64,000 nt of DNA. It comes from Arthrobacter sp. MSA 4-2. Its GTDB lineage: Bacteria; Actinomycetota; Actinomycetes; Actinomycetales; Micrococcaceae. Below are positions 28,953 to 36,980 of the stretch, in pieces (the first letter of the stretch is position 1; each line of letters begins with the position of its first letter). The notes beneath the pieces were generated by a model. It searched no databases and had not been told where the DNA came from. It worked only from the letters and a program-made list of their open reading frames with translations. Both the position numbers and the translations under genes were made by a program. The stretch spans positions 1-64,000 of the forward strand of contig NZ_JAEKGC010000002.1 of assembly GCF_016405885.1 (NCBI RefSeq), in the 5' to 3' direction.

Positions 28953-28990
28953 ATGCCGGTGACCCCACCCGAAGGTGGCGTCACCGGCAT
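28953..28990 (-). terminator. Terminator hairpin after rbpA
   Basis: A 17-bp stem with one mismatch (ATGCCGGTGAC at 28953 pairs with GTCACCGGCAT at 28980-28990) and a 4-nt CGAA loop. On the minus strand it is followed by TTTCTTG, a weak T tract, so it fits rbpA best; it may also stop the convergent gene. Confidence 0.7.
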
Positions 28991-29010
28991 CGGCCGGGAG
29001 GACCCTGGCG

Positions 29011-29358
29011 TCAGGCGGAGCGGCGTTCGCCGCGGCGCTCACGCAGGATCGTCAGGCGGTCCTGCAGAATCTGCTCGAGTTCGTCGACGGAGCGGCGCTC
29101 AAGCAGCATGTCCCAGTGCGTACGCACCGGCTTGTCATTAGAAGTGTCGGGGCGTTCACCATCCACCAGGAGCGCTTCCTTGCCGGTCTTGGAAACCCAC
29201 ACCGGGGGGATTTCCGCCTCGGCGGCGAACGTCACGAAGACCCGCTCACCGTCCTCGCAGCGGTACTCAACCCGTTGGCGCGGAGCGGGCTCCACACCCG
29301 ATTCGGTTTCCATGCTTTGCGCTCCGAGGCGCATGCCGCGCAGGCTGCGATCGCTCAT
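29011..29358 (-). CDS. rbpA: RNA polymerase-binding protein RbpA
   Basis: A 115-residue actinobacterial protein that binds RNA polymerase and the principal sigma factor, stabilises open complexes and affects rifampicin tolerance. Order: N-terminal tail SLRGMRLGAQSMETESG, a core beta domain (RVEYRCEDGERVFVTFAAEAEIPPVW), a basic linker and the sigma-interaction helix (KPVRTHWDMLLERRSVDELEQIL) ending in a charged tail. Length and order match the family. A SigR/SigH-like promoter (29471-29496) lies upstream and a terminator follows. Confidence 0.95.
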   Translation of the reverse strand: MSDRSLRGMRLGAQSMETESGVEPAPRQRVEYRCEDGERVFVTFAAEAEIPPVWVSKTGKEALLVDGERPDTSNDKPVRTHWDMLLERRSVDELEQILQDRLTILRERRGERRSA

Positions 29359-29470
29359 ATTTTCTCCTACTCAACGAGTGGCTTCCGGCTGAGCCGGCAC
29401 CGATCTGCGTGCACCGCGGTCCGGCCGCCGTTGAAGGCAGCAGGAAGCCGAGATAGTACGCATACTGTAT

Positions 29471-29496
29471 AACTCCGCATCAAGCGGGAATGTTCC
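29471..29496 (-). promoter_or_regulatory. SigR/SigH-like promoter of rbpA
   Basis: On the minus strand GGAACA (29496-29491) and GTT (29473-29471) are separated by 17 bp (GGAAC-N18-GTT). This matches the thiol-stress sigma consensus GGAAY-N18-GTT of actinobacterial SigR/SigH. In Streptomyces coelicolor rbpA is a SigR target, which supports the reading. The predicted transcript has a leader of about 105 nt. Confidence 0.6.
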
Positions 29497-29547
29497 TGCC
29501 GGGGACGAGAAATTCCGGCAAACCACCAACTATACCCGGATCGGGCG

Positions 29548-30492
29548 TCAGGCGTCACGTTTCTGCGCATTTTGTTCAGCCACCCGGCCGTCGGGGGAGT
29601 CCGACGTCGTCGTTCCGAGAACGCTGCCAAGCCCCTTCAGCGCGTCACCGATCTCGCTGGGGATGATCCACAGCTTGTTGGAGGACCCATCGGCGAGCTT
29701 CGGCAGGGTCTGCAGGTACTGGTAGGCGAGCAGCTTCGGCGTCGGGTTGCCCAGGTGGATCGCATCGAAGACCTTCTGGATGGCCTGGGCCTCGCCGTCG
29801 GCGCGCAGGATCGCCGCCTTGGCGTCGCCCTCCGCGGCCAGGATGGCGGCCTGCCGCTGACCTTCGGCGGTGAGGATCGCTGACTGCTTCGTGCCCTCGG
29901 CCGTCAGGATCGCAGCGCGCCGGTCGCGTTCGGCCCGCATCTGCTTCTCCATCGAATCCTGGATGGAGTGGGGCGGATCGATGGCCTTGAGCTCGACCCG
30001 TGACACCCGGATGCCCCACTTGCCCGTCGCTTCATCGAGGACGCCGCGCAGCTGCCCGTTGATCTGGTCCCGGGAGGTCAGCGCCTGTTCGAGGTTCAGC
30101 CCGCCGACGACGTTGCGCAGGGTGGTGGTGGTCAGCTGTTCGACCGCCTGGATGTAGTTGGCGATCTCGTAGGTCGCCGCCCGCGCGTCGGTCACCTGGA
30201 AGTACACGACGGTGTCGATGGAGACCACCAGGTTGTCCTCGGTGATCACCGGCTGCGGAGGGAAGGAAACGACCTGTTCCCGAAGGTCGAGCAGCGGCAG
30301 CAGCCGGTCAACGAACGGGATCAGGATGGTCAGTCCCGGCAGCAGGGTGCGCTGGTACTTGCCGAGGCGCTCAACCACCCCCGCCCGGGCCTGCGGGATG
30401 ATCCGCACCGATTTCACCAGCACTGTGAGAACGAATAGGACAAGGACTATCAGGATGATTGTCAGTCCGATGGTCCCGGTGTCGCCGTTCAT
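29548..30492 (-). CDS. SPFH/Band 7 (stomatin-like) membrane protein
   Basis: A 314-residue protein with an N-terminal membrane helix (TIGLTIILIVLVLFVLTVLV), the SPFH domain (RVSRVELKAIDPPHSIQDSMEKQMRAERDRRA split over strands and helix) and an alanine/glutamate-rich coiled coil with repeated AILTAEG/AILAAEG units. Such proteins oligomerise into membrane microdomain scaffolds. The ATG at 30492 has AGGGGG just upstream; the longer open frame beyond it is unlikely. It follows the NfeD gene by 52 bp, the usual NfeD-SPFH pairing. Confidence 0.92.
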   Translation of the reverse strand: MNGDTGTIGLTIILIVLVLFVLTVLVKSVRIIPQARAGVVERLGKYQRTLLPGLTILIPFVDRLLPLLDLREQVVSFPPQPVITEDNLVVSIDTVVYFQVTDARAATYEIANYIQAVEQLTTTTLRNVVGGLNLEQALTSRDQINGQLRGVLDEATGKWGIRVSRVELKAIDPPHSIQDSMEKQMRAERDRRAAILTAEGTKQSAILTAEGQRQAAILAAEGDAKAAILRADGEAQAIQKVFDAIHLGNPTPKLLAYQYLQTLPKLADGSSNKLWIIPSEIGDALKGLGSVLGTTTSDSPDGRVAEQNAQKRDA

Positions 30493-30544
30493 GGATCCCC
30501 CTTGATCGAGTGGACTGCGGGACCGTGGTGGGCCCGCAGGAAAG

Positions 30545-31024
30545 TTACAGGTGGTCGGCGTCCGGATCGGGGCTTTCCGCCGCCGGTTCCACGACGGCGG
30601 TGGCTCCTTCGATCCGCGCCACCGCGAGCCGCGCACCGGCGGGCACCGAGATCCCGTCCAGGGTGCGGGCGGACCAGGTGTCCCCGCCGATCTTGACGGT
30701 CCCGGACGAGGAGGTCACGGTCTCGAGGGCGAGCGCCGGTTCGCCGATGAGGCGGTCGATGTTGGAGCGCTGGTCGCCGGTGGCTCCCCGAAGGTGCCTC
30801 AGGGCGATGGGGCGGACCAGCAGGACCATCATCAGCGCCACGACGCAGAACGCCAGGCCCTGCAGGAAGAAGGAACCGGTCACGAAGGAGGCGATCAGGG
30901 CCGCGAGCGCCCCGACCGACAGCATGAGGAACATCAGGTCCAGCGTGAGCGTCTCGACCGCAGCGAGGCCGAGGAACAGGACGAGCCAGAGAATCCAGGG
31001 GTTCTCCACCAGCCAACCAAACAT
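30545..31024 (-). CDS. NfeD family membrane protein
   Basis: A 159-residue protein with three membrane helices (residues about 8-80, from ENPWILWLVLFLGLAAVE through VVALMMVLLVRP) and a soluble C-terminal OB-fold (LIGEPALALETV, GTVKIGGDTWSART, GARLAVARIEGATAVV). This is the short NfeD1b type that partners SPFH proteins in membrane quality control. The ATG at 31024 has GGGAGGG upstream. The SPFH gene lies downstream in the same direction. Confidence 0.9.
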   Translation of the reverse strand: MFGWLVENPWILWLVLFLGLAAVETLTLDLMFLMLSVGALAALIASFVTGSFFLQGLAFCVVALMMVLLVRPIALRHLRGATGDQRSNIDRLIGEPALALETVTSSSGTVKIGGDTWSARTLDGISVPAGARLAVARIEGATAVVEPAAESPDPDADHL

Positions 31025-31170
31025 CGTTTCCCTCCCGGAACGGCGGGCAGATCCGGCGGCACGGCTGCTGTCGGATGTGCTGCTCATTGTGTCAAAGTGG
31101 CCGGGCAATACCTAGGCCCGGAGGCCCGCCCGGCCCGGTCGTTATCGATTTGAGAGTGTTGGGGGCCGCG

Positions 31171-31815
31171 GTGGGACACTTGAGCGTGCTCTTTCGCCTC
31201 CTCACCTCGCCCAACCTGCTGCTGCGCCACCTCCGGCTGTATCTCGGGTTGTTCCTGTACGGTGCCTCGATCGCGCTGATGGTCCGCGCGAACCTCGGCG
31301 CCTCGCCCTGGGATGTCTTCGGGCAGGGACTCGCACGGAGCACGGGCCTGAGTTTCGGCATCGCGACAGTGCTGATCAGCATCGGGGTGCTGCTGCTGTG
31401 GATTCCCATCCGGCAGCGTCCCGGCTGGGGAACGATCGCCAATACGGTCCTCGTCGGCCTATCCGCCGACGTCGTCCTCCGGGTGCTCGCCGCTCCCGAC
31501 CATCTGGTCCTTCAGGGGCTCATGTTCACGGCCGGCCTGGTGCTCCTCGCCGTCGCGACGGCGCTGTATATCGGCGCCGGCATGGGGCCCGGCCCCCGTG
31601 ACGGCCTGATGACCGGCCTGGTCCGCATCACGGGCTGGCCCGTGTGGACGGTCCGCGGATCGATCGAACTTACGGTCGTCGTCGTGGGCTTCCTGCTGGG
31701 CGGCGTCGTGGGGCTCGGCACCGTCATCTTCGCGCTGGCCATCGGCCCGCTCGTCCAGCAGGCCCTGCAGGCGCTTCATGTTCCACTGCGCGGCGGCTCC
31801 GGCGGGAAGGCCTAG
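31171..31815 (+). CDS. YczE/YitT-like integral membrane protein
   Basis: About 214 residues with five hydrophobic segments, and the typical YczE features YLGLFLYGASIALMVRANLG, ASPWDVFGQGLA, and IGAGMGPGPRDGLMTGL near the middle. The family function is unknown. The start is uncertain: the frame is open from 31075, but residues before about 31171 lack family likeness; GTG 31171 has GGGGG at 31161-31165. GTG 31186 is another option. It is divergent from the NfeD-SPFH pair. Confidence 0.8.
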   Translation: MGHLSVLFRLLTSPNLLLRHLRLYLGLFLYGASIALMVRANLGASPWDVFGQGLARSTGLSFGIATVLISIGVLLLWIPIRQRPGWGTIANTVLVGLSADVVLRVLAAPDHLVLQGLMFTAGLVLLAVATALYIGAGMGPGPRDGLMTGLVRITGWPVWTVRGSIELTVVVVGFLLGGVVGLGTVIFALAIGPLVQQALQALHVPLRGGSGGKA

Positions 31816-31844
31816 CGGGCCGGACCCCGGGTTCCTGCAGCCGG

Positions 31845-32681
31845 TCAGGAGTGGCGGAACGCCTGGACGGTGAAGCGGGCGGTCACCGGGACCTCCCGGT
31901 CCAGCCCCTCGACAAGGGCCGCAAGCTGCCGGGGCTCAAGATGCCGCGCCGCCGGGCCCATGGCAGCCACGTCCGCGAGCTCCTTCGGAGAGAGCCGCAT
32001 CCCATGGACGACCTCCCGGCGCTCCACCTCGGTCAGGCGCCCGTCCAGGGACCCGGCGAGGTCCTGCGCCTTATCGGCCGGAACCTCGAGCATCGGGACC
32101 AGCCGGGCGGCCTCGGCCAGGTGTCCCGGCAGCGGCGTCGCCACCACCAGCAGCCCTCCCGGGGAAAGCACGCGCACGAACTCATCGACATTGCGGGGCG
32201 CGAAGACATTGAGGAGCAGATCCGCGCTGCCTGAAGACAGGGGGAGCGGCCGCCACAGGTCCCATACGAGTGCAATGCCGCCGGGCAGCGCGCGGGCGGC
32301 CCTGCGCAGCGCGAACTTCGAAATGTCGAGTGCGACCGGCAGCGCCCCGGGGAAGCGGTCGGCCAGGCCGCGCAGGTAGTAGCCGGTCCCGGCGCCGGCA
32401 TCCACGATCACGCGCGGTTCGGGCGCGTGCCGCTGGGCAGCATCGGCGATCGCGTCCCTGAGGGGCCCGTAGTGTCCGGCAGCGAGGAACCTCGCCCGCG
32501 CCTCCACCATCGCGGCGCTGTCGGCTTCGAACGGCGTCCCCCGCCCGGTCAGCAGGTTGACATAGCCCTGCCGGGCGGCGTCGAACCGGTGTCCGAAAGC
32601 GCAGGCCAGGCCGCGCCCGTCCGGCCGGAGGAAGGAACCACACACGGGGCACAGGAGCAGGGACTCGGGCGCGGCGGGCAT
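31845..32681 (-). CDS. RlmA-like 23S rRNA (guanine-N1) methyltransferase
   Basis: A 278-residue SAM-dependent methyltransferase. The N-terminal zinc site is Cys11, Cys14, Cys27 and His31 (CPVC ... CAFGH), followed by the RlmA segment FDAARQGYVNLL. The Rossmann domain has VIVDAGAGTGYYL and LLLNVFAPRNVDEFVRVL. RlmA enzymes methylate G745 or G748 of 23S rRNA; the gram-positive branch can confer tylosin resistance, which cannot be assigned here. TAGGAT (minus, 32688-32693) is 6 nt before the ATG, a leaderless pattern. Divergent from the S9 peptidase. Confidence 0.88.
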   Translation of the reverse strand: MPAAPESLLLCPVCGSFLRPDGRGLACAFGHRFDAARQGYVNLLTGRGTPFEADSAAMVEARARFLAAGHYGPLRDAIADAAQRHAPEPRVIVDAGAGTGYYLRGLADRFPGALPVALDISKFALRRAARALPGGIALVWDLWRPLPLSSGSADLLLNVFAPRNVDEFVRVLSPGGLLVVATPLPGHLAEAARLVPMLEVPADKAQDLAGSLDGRLTEVERREVVHGMRLSPKELADVAAMGPAARHLEPRQLAALVEGLDREVPVTARFTVQAFRHS

Positions 32682-32728
32682 CCCACCATCCTAGGCGGAG
32701 CGGACTTCGACGCATTAGTCTCGGATGG

Positions 32729-34765
32729 ATGGAACCCGATCAGCTGAACCTCCTGCACTCCGTCGGTACCCCGACGCTCCACCCCGACGGCGGACGGGCG
32801 GTGTTCGCCGTGACCCGCCCGGACTTCGACGCCGACGCCTACGTGGGCCAGTTGTGGGAACTCCAGACGGACTTGGGCTCGCACCGCCGCCTCAGCCGCG
32901 GCTTCCGCGACACCGCCCCCCAGTTCTCTCCGGACGGCTCGCTGCTGGGCTTCCTGCGGTCCCGTCCCGGCGATAAGCCGCAGCTGCACCTCATGGACGC
33001 CCGCGGCGGTGAGCCGCTGCAGGTCACTGACCAGCCCCTCGGCGTCGAGGACTTCCGCTTCGCTCCCGATTCGCGGTCGATCGTGTTCGTCGCCCGCGTG
33101 CCGGAGGCCGGCCGCTACGGCACCGTCGAAGGAGTCGGCGCCTCGGCCGAGGACCCGCGGCGGATCACCGCGTTCCAGTACCGCGCCAACGGGCTCGGCT
33201 ACACGGCGGATAAGCGGGCCCAGCTCTTCCTGGTCGATGTCCCAAGCCTCGAGGCCGAACCCTTCATCGAGCCCGTGGGCCGGGCCGCCAAAGACGCCGG
33301 CGCGGACCGACCCGGCCCTCTGCCCGAGCCCGTCCAGCTCACCTCGGACCCAGCGGACCACAACAGCCCGCGGTTTACCGCCGACGGCGCCCGGATCCTG
33401 TTCACCGCGGCCCTCAGCCCGGACGCGGATTCGACCCTGGCCAGCGAGGTCTACTCGGTCCGCCGGGACGGCACCGGCAGGGAGCAGCTCTCGGGGCTCT
33501 CCGCGGCCCAGCGGCTCGACTGCGCGGCGCCGGTCCAGAGCAGGGACGGCCGGTGGCTCTTCTATCTCGCCGGCGAGCTCTCCGCCACCGGCCTCGACTT
33601 CGTGGCGCGCAACGCCGGACTGTATGCCGCGCCGATGGACTCACCGGGGGAGGCCCGCCGGCTGACCGACGCCGAGACCGTTGACCTCGGCGAAGTCCTT
33701 GAGGTGGTCCCGCACGGGGACTCCTCGGTCCTGGTCATTCGCCGCACCCGCGGCGCCTGCGGGCTGCTCGAGGTCGACGCTGACGGCACGGCCGCCACCC
33801 TCGTCGACGGACCGGTCGTGGTGACCGGCGCTGCCTCCGCCGCCGGCCGTGTCCTCGTCAGCTACACGGGCCCCGGCACGGCCGGCGACGCGGCGCTGGT
33901 GGGCCCGGACGGGCTGGAGCCCCTCACCGATTTCTCCGCCGAGCTGCGCAGTGCCACGACGGTTTCACCCACCGTCGAGGAGACCTTCCCGGCGCCCGAT
34001 GGGTCCCAGGTGCACGGCTGGGTGATCCTGCCCGAGGGGGAGGGCCCCCACCCGGTGCTGCTGAACATCCATGGGGGCCCCTTCTCACAGTACGGCTGGG
34101 GCTACTTCGACGAGGCCCAGGTGTACGCCCGCGCCGGCTACGCCGTGCTGATGTGCAACCCGCGGGGGTCAGCCGGGTACGGGCAGGAGCATGGCCGGGC
34201 CATCAAGGAGGCGATGGGGACCCTCGACCTCCAGGACGTCCTGGCGTTCCTCGAGGGCGCCCTCGGCAAGTACGCCGTGATGGATGGCGGCCGGGTCGGC
34301 ATCATGGGCGGCTCCTACGGCGGCTACCTCACCGCCTGGACCATCTCCCAGGACCACCGGTTCACCGCCGCCATCGTAGAGCGGGGCTACCTCGACCCGC
34401 CGTCGTTCGTCGGCTCCTCGGACATCGGCTGGTTCTTCTCCGACGAGTACACCGGCACCGACCCCGAGAAGGTGCGGGGCCAGAACCCCTTCGCCCAGAT
34501 CGGTTCGGTGGACACCCCGACCTTCGTCATCCATTCCGAGGAGGACCTGCGGTGCCCGGTTGAGCAGGCCCAGCGCTACTACACGGCGCTCAAGAAACAG
34601 GGCGTACCGGCCGAACTCCTCCTGTTCCCGGGGGAGAACCACGAACTCTCCCGCTCCGGCACCCCCTGGCACCGCCGCCAGCGATTTGAGCACATCCTTC
34701 GATGGTGGGCGGACTGGCTCCCCAGCGGGCGGAACCAGCCGGCGGACTCAAGCCCGGAGCGGTAG
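32729..34765 (+). CDS. S9 family peptidase (acylaminoacyl/dipeptidyl-peptidase type)
   Basis: A 678-residue serine peptidase. Residues about 1-410 form a beta-propeller with repeated TolB-like units (FRFAPDSRSIVFVAR, RFTADGARILFTAA). The alpha/beta-hydrolase domain follows with nucleophile Ser529 in GGSYGGYL, Asp606 in HSEEDLRCP and His638 in ENHELSR. Expected to cut short peptides or acylated N-termini in the cytosol; no signal peptide. TAGTCT at 32716-32721 lies 7 nt before the ATG, without a Shine-Dalgarno. Convergent with the deformylase gene. Confidence 0.93.
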   Translation: MEPDQLNLLHSVGTPTLHPDGGRAVFAVTRPDFDADAYVGQLWELQTDLGSHRRLSRGFRDTAPQFSPDGSLLGFLRSRPGDKPQLHLMDARGGEPLQVTDQPLGVEDFRFAPDSRSIVFVARVPEAGRYGTVEGVGASAEDPRRITAFQYRANGLGYTADKRAQLFLVDVPSLEAEPFIEPVGRAAKDAGADRPGPLPEPVQLTSDPADHNSPRFTADGARILFTAALSPDADSTLASEVYSVRRDGTGREQLSGLSAAQRLDCAAPVQSRDGRWLFYLAGELSATGLDFVARNAGLYAAPMDSPGEARRLTDAETVDLGEVLEVVPHGDSSVLVIRRTRGACGLLEVDADGTAATLVDGPVVVTGAASAAGRVLVSYTGPGTAGDAALVGPDGLEPLTDFSAELRSATTVSPTVEETFPAPDGSQVHGWVILPEGEGPHPVLLNIHGGPFSQYGWGYFDEAQVYARAGYAVLMCNPRGSAGYGQEHGRAIKEAMGTLDLQDVLAFLEGALGKYAVMDGGRVGIMGGSYGGYLTAWTISQDHRFTAAIVERGYLDPPSFVGSSDIGWFFSDEYTGTDPEKVRGQNPFAQIGSVDTPTFVIHSEEDLRCPVEQAQRYYTALKKQGVPAELLLFPGENHELSRSGTPWHRRQRFEHILRWWADWLPSGRNQPADSSPER

Positions 34766-34788
34766 GCCGGCGCGAGCAGCCGCCGGGC

Positions 34789-35463
34789 CTAGAACCCGAG
34801 GCCCCGGCGGGCGTCTTCGATCGACGGATGCGCCCAGCGGCGCGTGTACTCGAGGTTGTCGGCGAGGGAGCGGGTCTCGGCCCGGTCCAGGTACAGAATG
34901 CCGTTGAGGTGGTCCGTCTCGTGCTGCACGATGCGCGCCGGCCAGCCGTTGAGGCGGGTCGTCACGCCCCGGCCGTCGGGCGTGGTGTACTCCAGCGAAA
35001 CCTCCCGGTGCCGATCCACCACGGCCTGGTAGCCGGGGACCGACAAGCACCCCTCGTAGAAGGACGCGGTGGCCTGGCCCGCCGCGGAATAGCGGGGGTT
35101 GATCATGGCGAAGAACGGCAGGGGAGTGCGGCCGCGTTCGATGGCGACGGCGTCGTCCTCCACCCCCTTGTCCTCCACGACGGCGATGCTCAGGGGGATG
35201 CCCAGCTGCGGAGCGGCGAGCCCGACGCCGGGGGCGTGGTGCATCACCCGGCGCATCAGGGTGATCAGCGCCGCGAGGTCCGCATCGCCCAGCTGGCCGT
35301 CGAAGGCCTGCGCCTGCATCCGCAGCACCGGGTGCCCGGCCCGGACGATCGGGGGCAGTTCCTGGCCCAGGATCGAATGCACCAGGTCGTGGAGCTGGGA
35401 GGGCGAGTAGCTGGCAGCGGGCGCGGAAGGAGTCTCCATGGACTCATCGTACGAGGAACTCAT
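34789..35463 (-). CDS. def: Peptide deformylase
   Basis: A 224-residue metalloenzyme that removes the formyl group from nascent proteins. All three motifs are present: GVGLAAPQ (79-86), EGCLS (137-141, metal ligand Cys139) and HETDH (181-185). The N-terminal 30 residues and the C-terminal tail make it longer than the typical 170-190. ATG 35463 overlaps the stop of the kinase-like gene (ATGA), so coupling is likely; an internal ATG at 35439 is possible. Many actinobacteria carry more than one deformylase. Confidence 0.94.
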   Translation of the reverse strand: MSSSYDESMETPSAPAASYSPSQLHDLVHSILGQELPPIVRAGHPVLRMQAQAFDGQLGDADLAALITLMRRVMHHAPGVGLAAPQLGIPLSIAVVEDKGVEDDAVAIERGRTPLPFFAMINPRYSAAGQATASFYEGCLSVPGYQAVVDRHREVSLEYTTPDGRGVTTRLNGWPARIVQHETDHLNGILYLDRAETRSLADNLEYTRRWAHPSIEDARRGLGF

Positions 35464-36095
35464 TCGGGGAGCTCCGGCCCCGCACCGCTCGGACCCGGAA
35501 CCGTCCCCGCCGGCTCCAGGGAGGCACCGGGGCGGAGTCCGGCCAGGACGCCCCGTAGGTCTGCCGTGACAGCCTCGGGTGCTCCTCCGGCGTCAATCAC
35601 CGGGTGCCCGGCTTCCCTCGCCTGAGATAGGTACGCCGTGCGGTACGCCCGCAGTTCGTCGAGGTTTTCGCTGTCCGTGCCGCGCGCCGCGATGCGCAGC
35701 TGGGCCTGTTCGGCGGACAGGTCGAGGAGCACGACGGCGTCGGGCCGGGGCAGCAGCCTCAGCGCAGCCGGCAGGAGGACGCCGCGGCGCAGGCCCCGGG
35801 CGGCCCTGAGGGCCAGCTGGCAATGAAGGTGCCGGTCCATAATCACCAGGCCGTCGAAGCGTGCGGCCTTCGCGGAGTTCAGCAGCACGTTGACCAGGCG
35901 CACCAGAGTCTCGGCGGTGTCCATCAGCCGGGCCGGCGGCTGTACTCCGATCCGCCGGGCCCATCGGGTGAAGGTCTTCCGCCCCGAGTAGTTGCCCAGC
36001 ACCAGGACGTCGGTGCCCGGCGGCACGTGGGCGGCCAGGGCGTGCGCGGCCGTCGTCTTTCCTGCGCCGTCGATGCCGATCAGCACCAGGATCAT
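35460..36095 (-). CDS. Thymidylate-kinase-like P-loop protein
   Basis: A 211-residue nucleoside-monophosphate-kinase-like protein with P-loop GIDGAGKT (7-14) at the extreme N-terminus, MDRHLHCQLAL (in place of the family D-R-Y/F), and a lid-like VVLLDLSAEQAQLRIAARG. The layout is that of a dTMP kinase or related kinase, but the DRH reading and the variable lid make the substrate unsure. Its last codons overlap the start of def, so the two are coupled. Confidence 0.75.
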   Translation of the reverse strand: MILVLIGIDGAGKTTAAHALAAHVPPGTDVLVLGNYSGRKTFTRWARRIGVQPPARLMDTAETLVRLVNVLLNSAKAARFDGLVIMDRHLHCQLALRAARGLRRGVLLPAALRLLPRPDAVVLLDLSAEQAQLRIAARGTDSENLDELRAYRTAYLSQAREAGHPVIDAGGAPEAVTADLRGVLAGLRPGASLEPAGTVPGPSGAGPELPE

Positions 36096-36309
36096 GGGGG
36101 TCCTTTCAGGGACGTGCGGGCCGGAGGTGGCGAGCCGGGCGTCCCGGATTTTCCGCAGTGTTCCCTCCTAGGATGCGCCATGAAGCTGTGCCGGTGCTGG
36201 ATACACCGTCGTTATGCCCTCACAACGCCGCTCTTTCGGCGTTGAGAACCTCCGTGCCGCTGGCAGTGGGCGTGTGCCGCCGCCGTCCCGGCCCAGCAGC
36301 CATCGCCGC

Positions 36310-36882
36310 CTAGGGTCCGTCGAGGAAATCGAGCACCCGGCGGGTGAGCAGCGCGGTTGCGGCGGCGTCGTAGGACGGGAGGGAGCTGTCGGTGAAGAGG
36401 TGCTCCGCACCGGGGTAGAGGAACAGGCCGGCATCGGCCGCTGCGCTGGTGAGGGCCCGGGCGGCCTCGAGGTCGCCCTCGCCGGCGAAGAACGGGTCCT
36501 GCTCCATGGCGTGGACCTGGACCGGCACCCCCTCGGGCCATCCGCCGAACTCGCCGGCCGGGAGGCAGGAATGCAGGAGGAGGGCGCCCCGGGCGCCTCC
36601 GCGGGTCTGGGCCAGCAGTTGCGCCGGCATCACCCCAAGGGAGAAGCCAAGGTAGATCAGGCCGGCCGGGAGATCGGCCGCAGCCTCGACGCCCCGGCGC
36701 AGAAGGGTGTCGAAGCCCAGCGTGCCTGCATAGTCCAGGCCGCCGTCGAGGGAGTCGAAGGTCCGGCCGTCGAACAGGTCCGGCGTGTGGACGGTGTGGC
36801 CTGCGGCCCGGAGGGTGCCGGCGAACTCTTTCAGCCCGGCGGTCAGCCCCTGGGCGTGGTGGAACATCAGGACTTCGGCCAT
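36310..36882 (-). CDS. Dienelactone hydrolase family protein
   Basis: A 190-residue alpha/beta hydrolase with MFHHAQGLTAG near the start, the YLGFSLG nucleophile elbow and a late HLFTD histidine. The nucleophile is Ser, whereas the classic dienelactone hydrolase has Cys. A MEQDPFFAGEGDLEAA segment supplies the acid. It is probably a general esterase; the substrate is unknown. AGGAGAGC lies upstream of the ATG. A perfect small hairpin (36223-36244) without T tract lies beyond its stop. Confidence 0.82.
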   Translation of the reverse strand: MAEVLMFHHAQGLTAGLKEFAGTLRAAGHTVHTPDLFDGRTFDSLDGGLDYAGTLGFDTLLRRGVEAAADLPAGLIYLGFSLGVMPAQLLAQTRGGARGALLLHSCLPAGEFGGWPEGVPVQVHAMEQDPFFAGEGDLEAARALTSAAADAGLFLYPGAEHLFTDSSLPSYDAAATALLTRRVLDFLDGP

Positions 36883-36980
36883 GTCAGCTCTCCTACCCGG
36901 CAGCCTGAACGATCCGCCACTATAGGCCGGTGTCTAACCGCCGGGCAAGGCGCCCCGGTGTAGGCACCACGGCTGCCGCC

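Noticed and set aside
36180-36245. A 21-codon frame (MKLCRCWIHRR...) with two cysteines, like a cysteine leader peptide
   Set aside because: No gene follows on the same strand and there is no ribosome site; the hairpin inside it is unremarkable.
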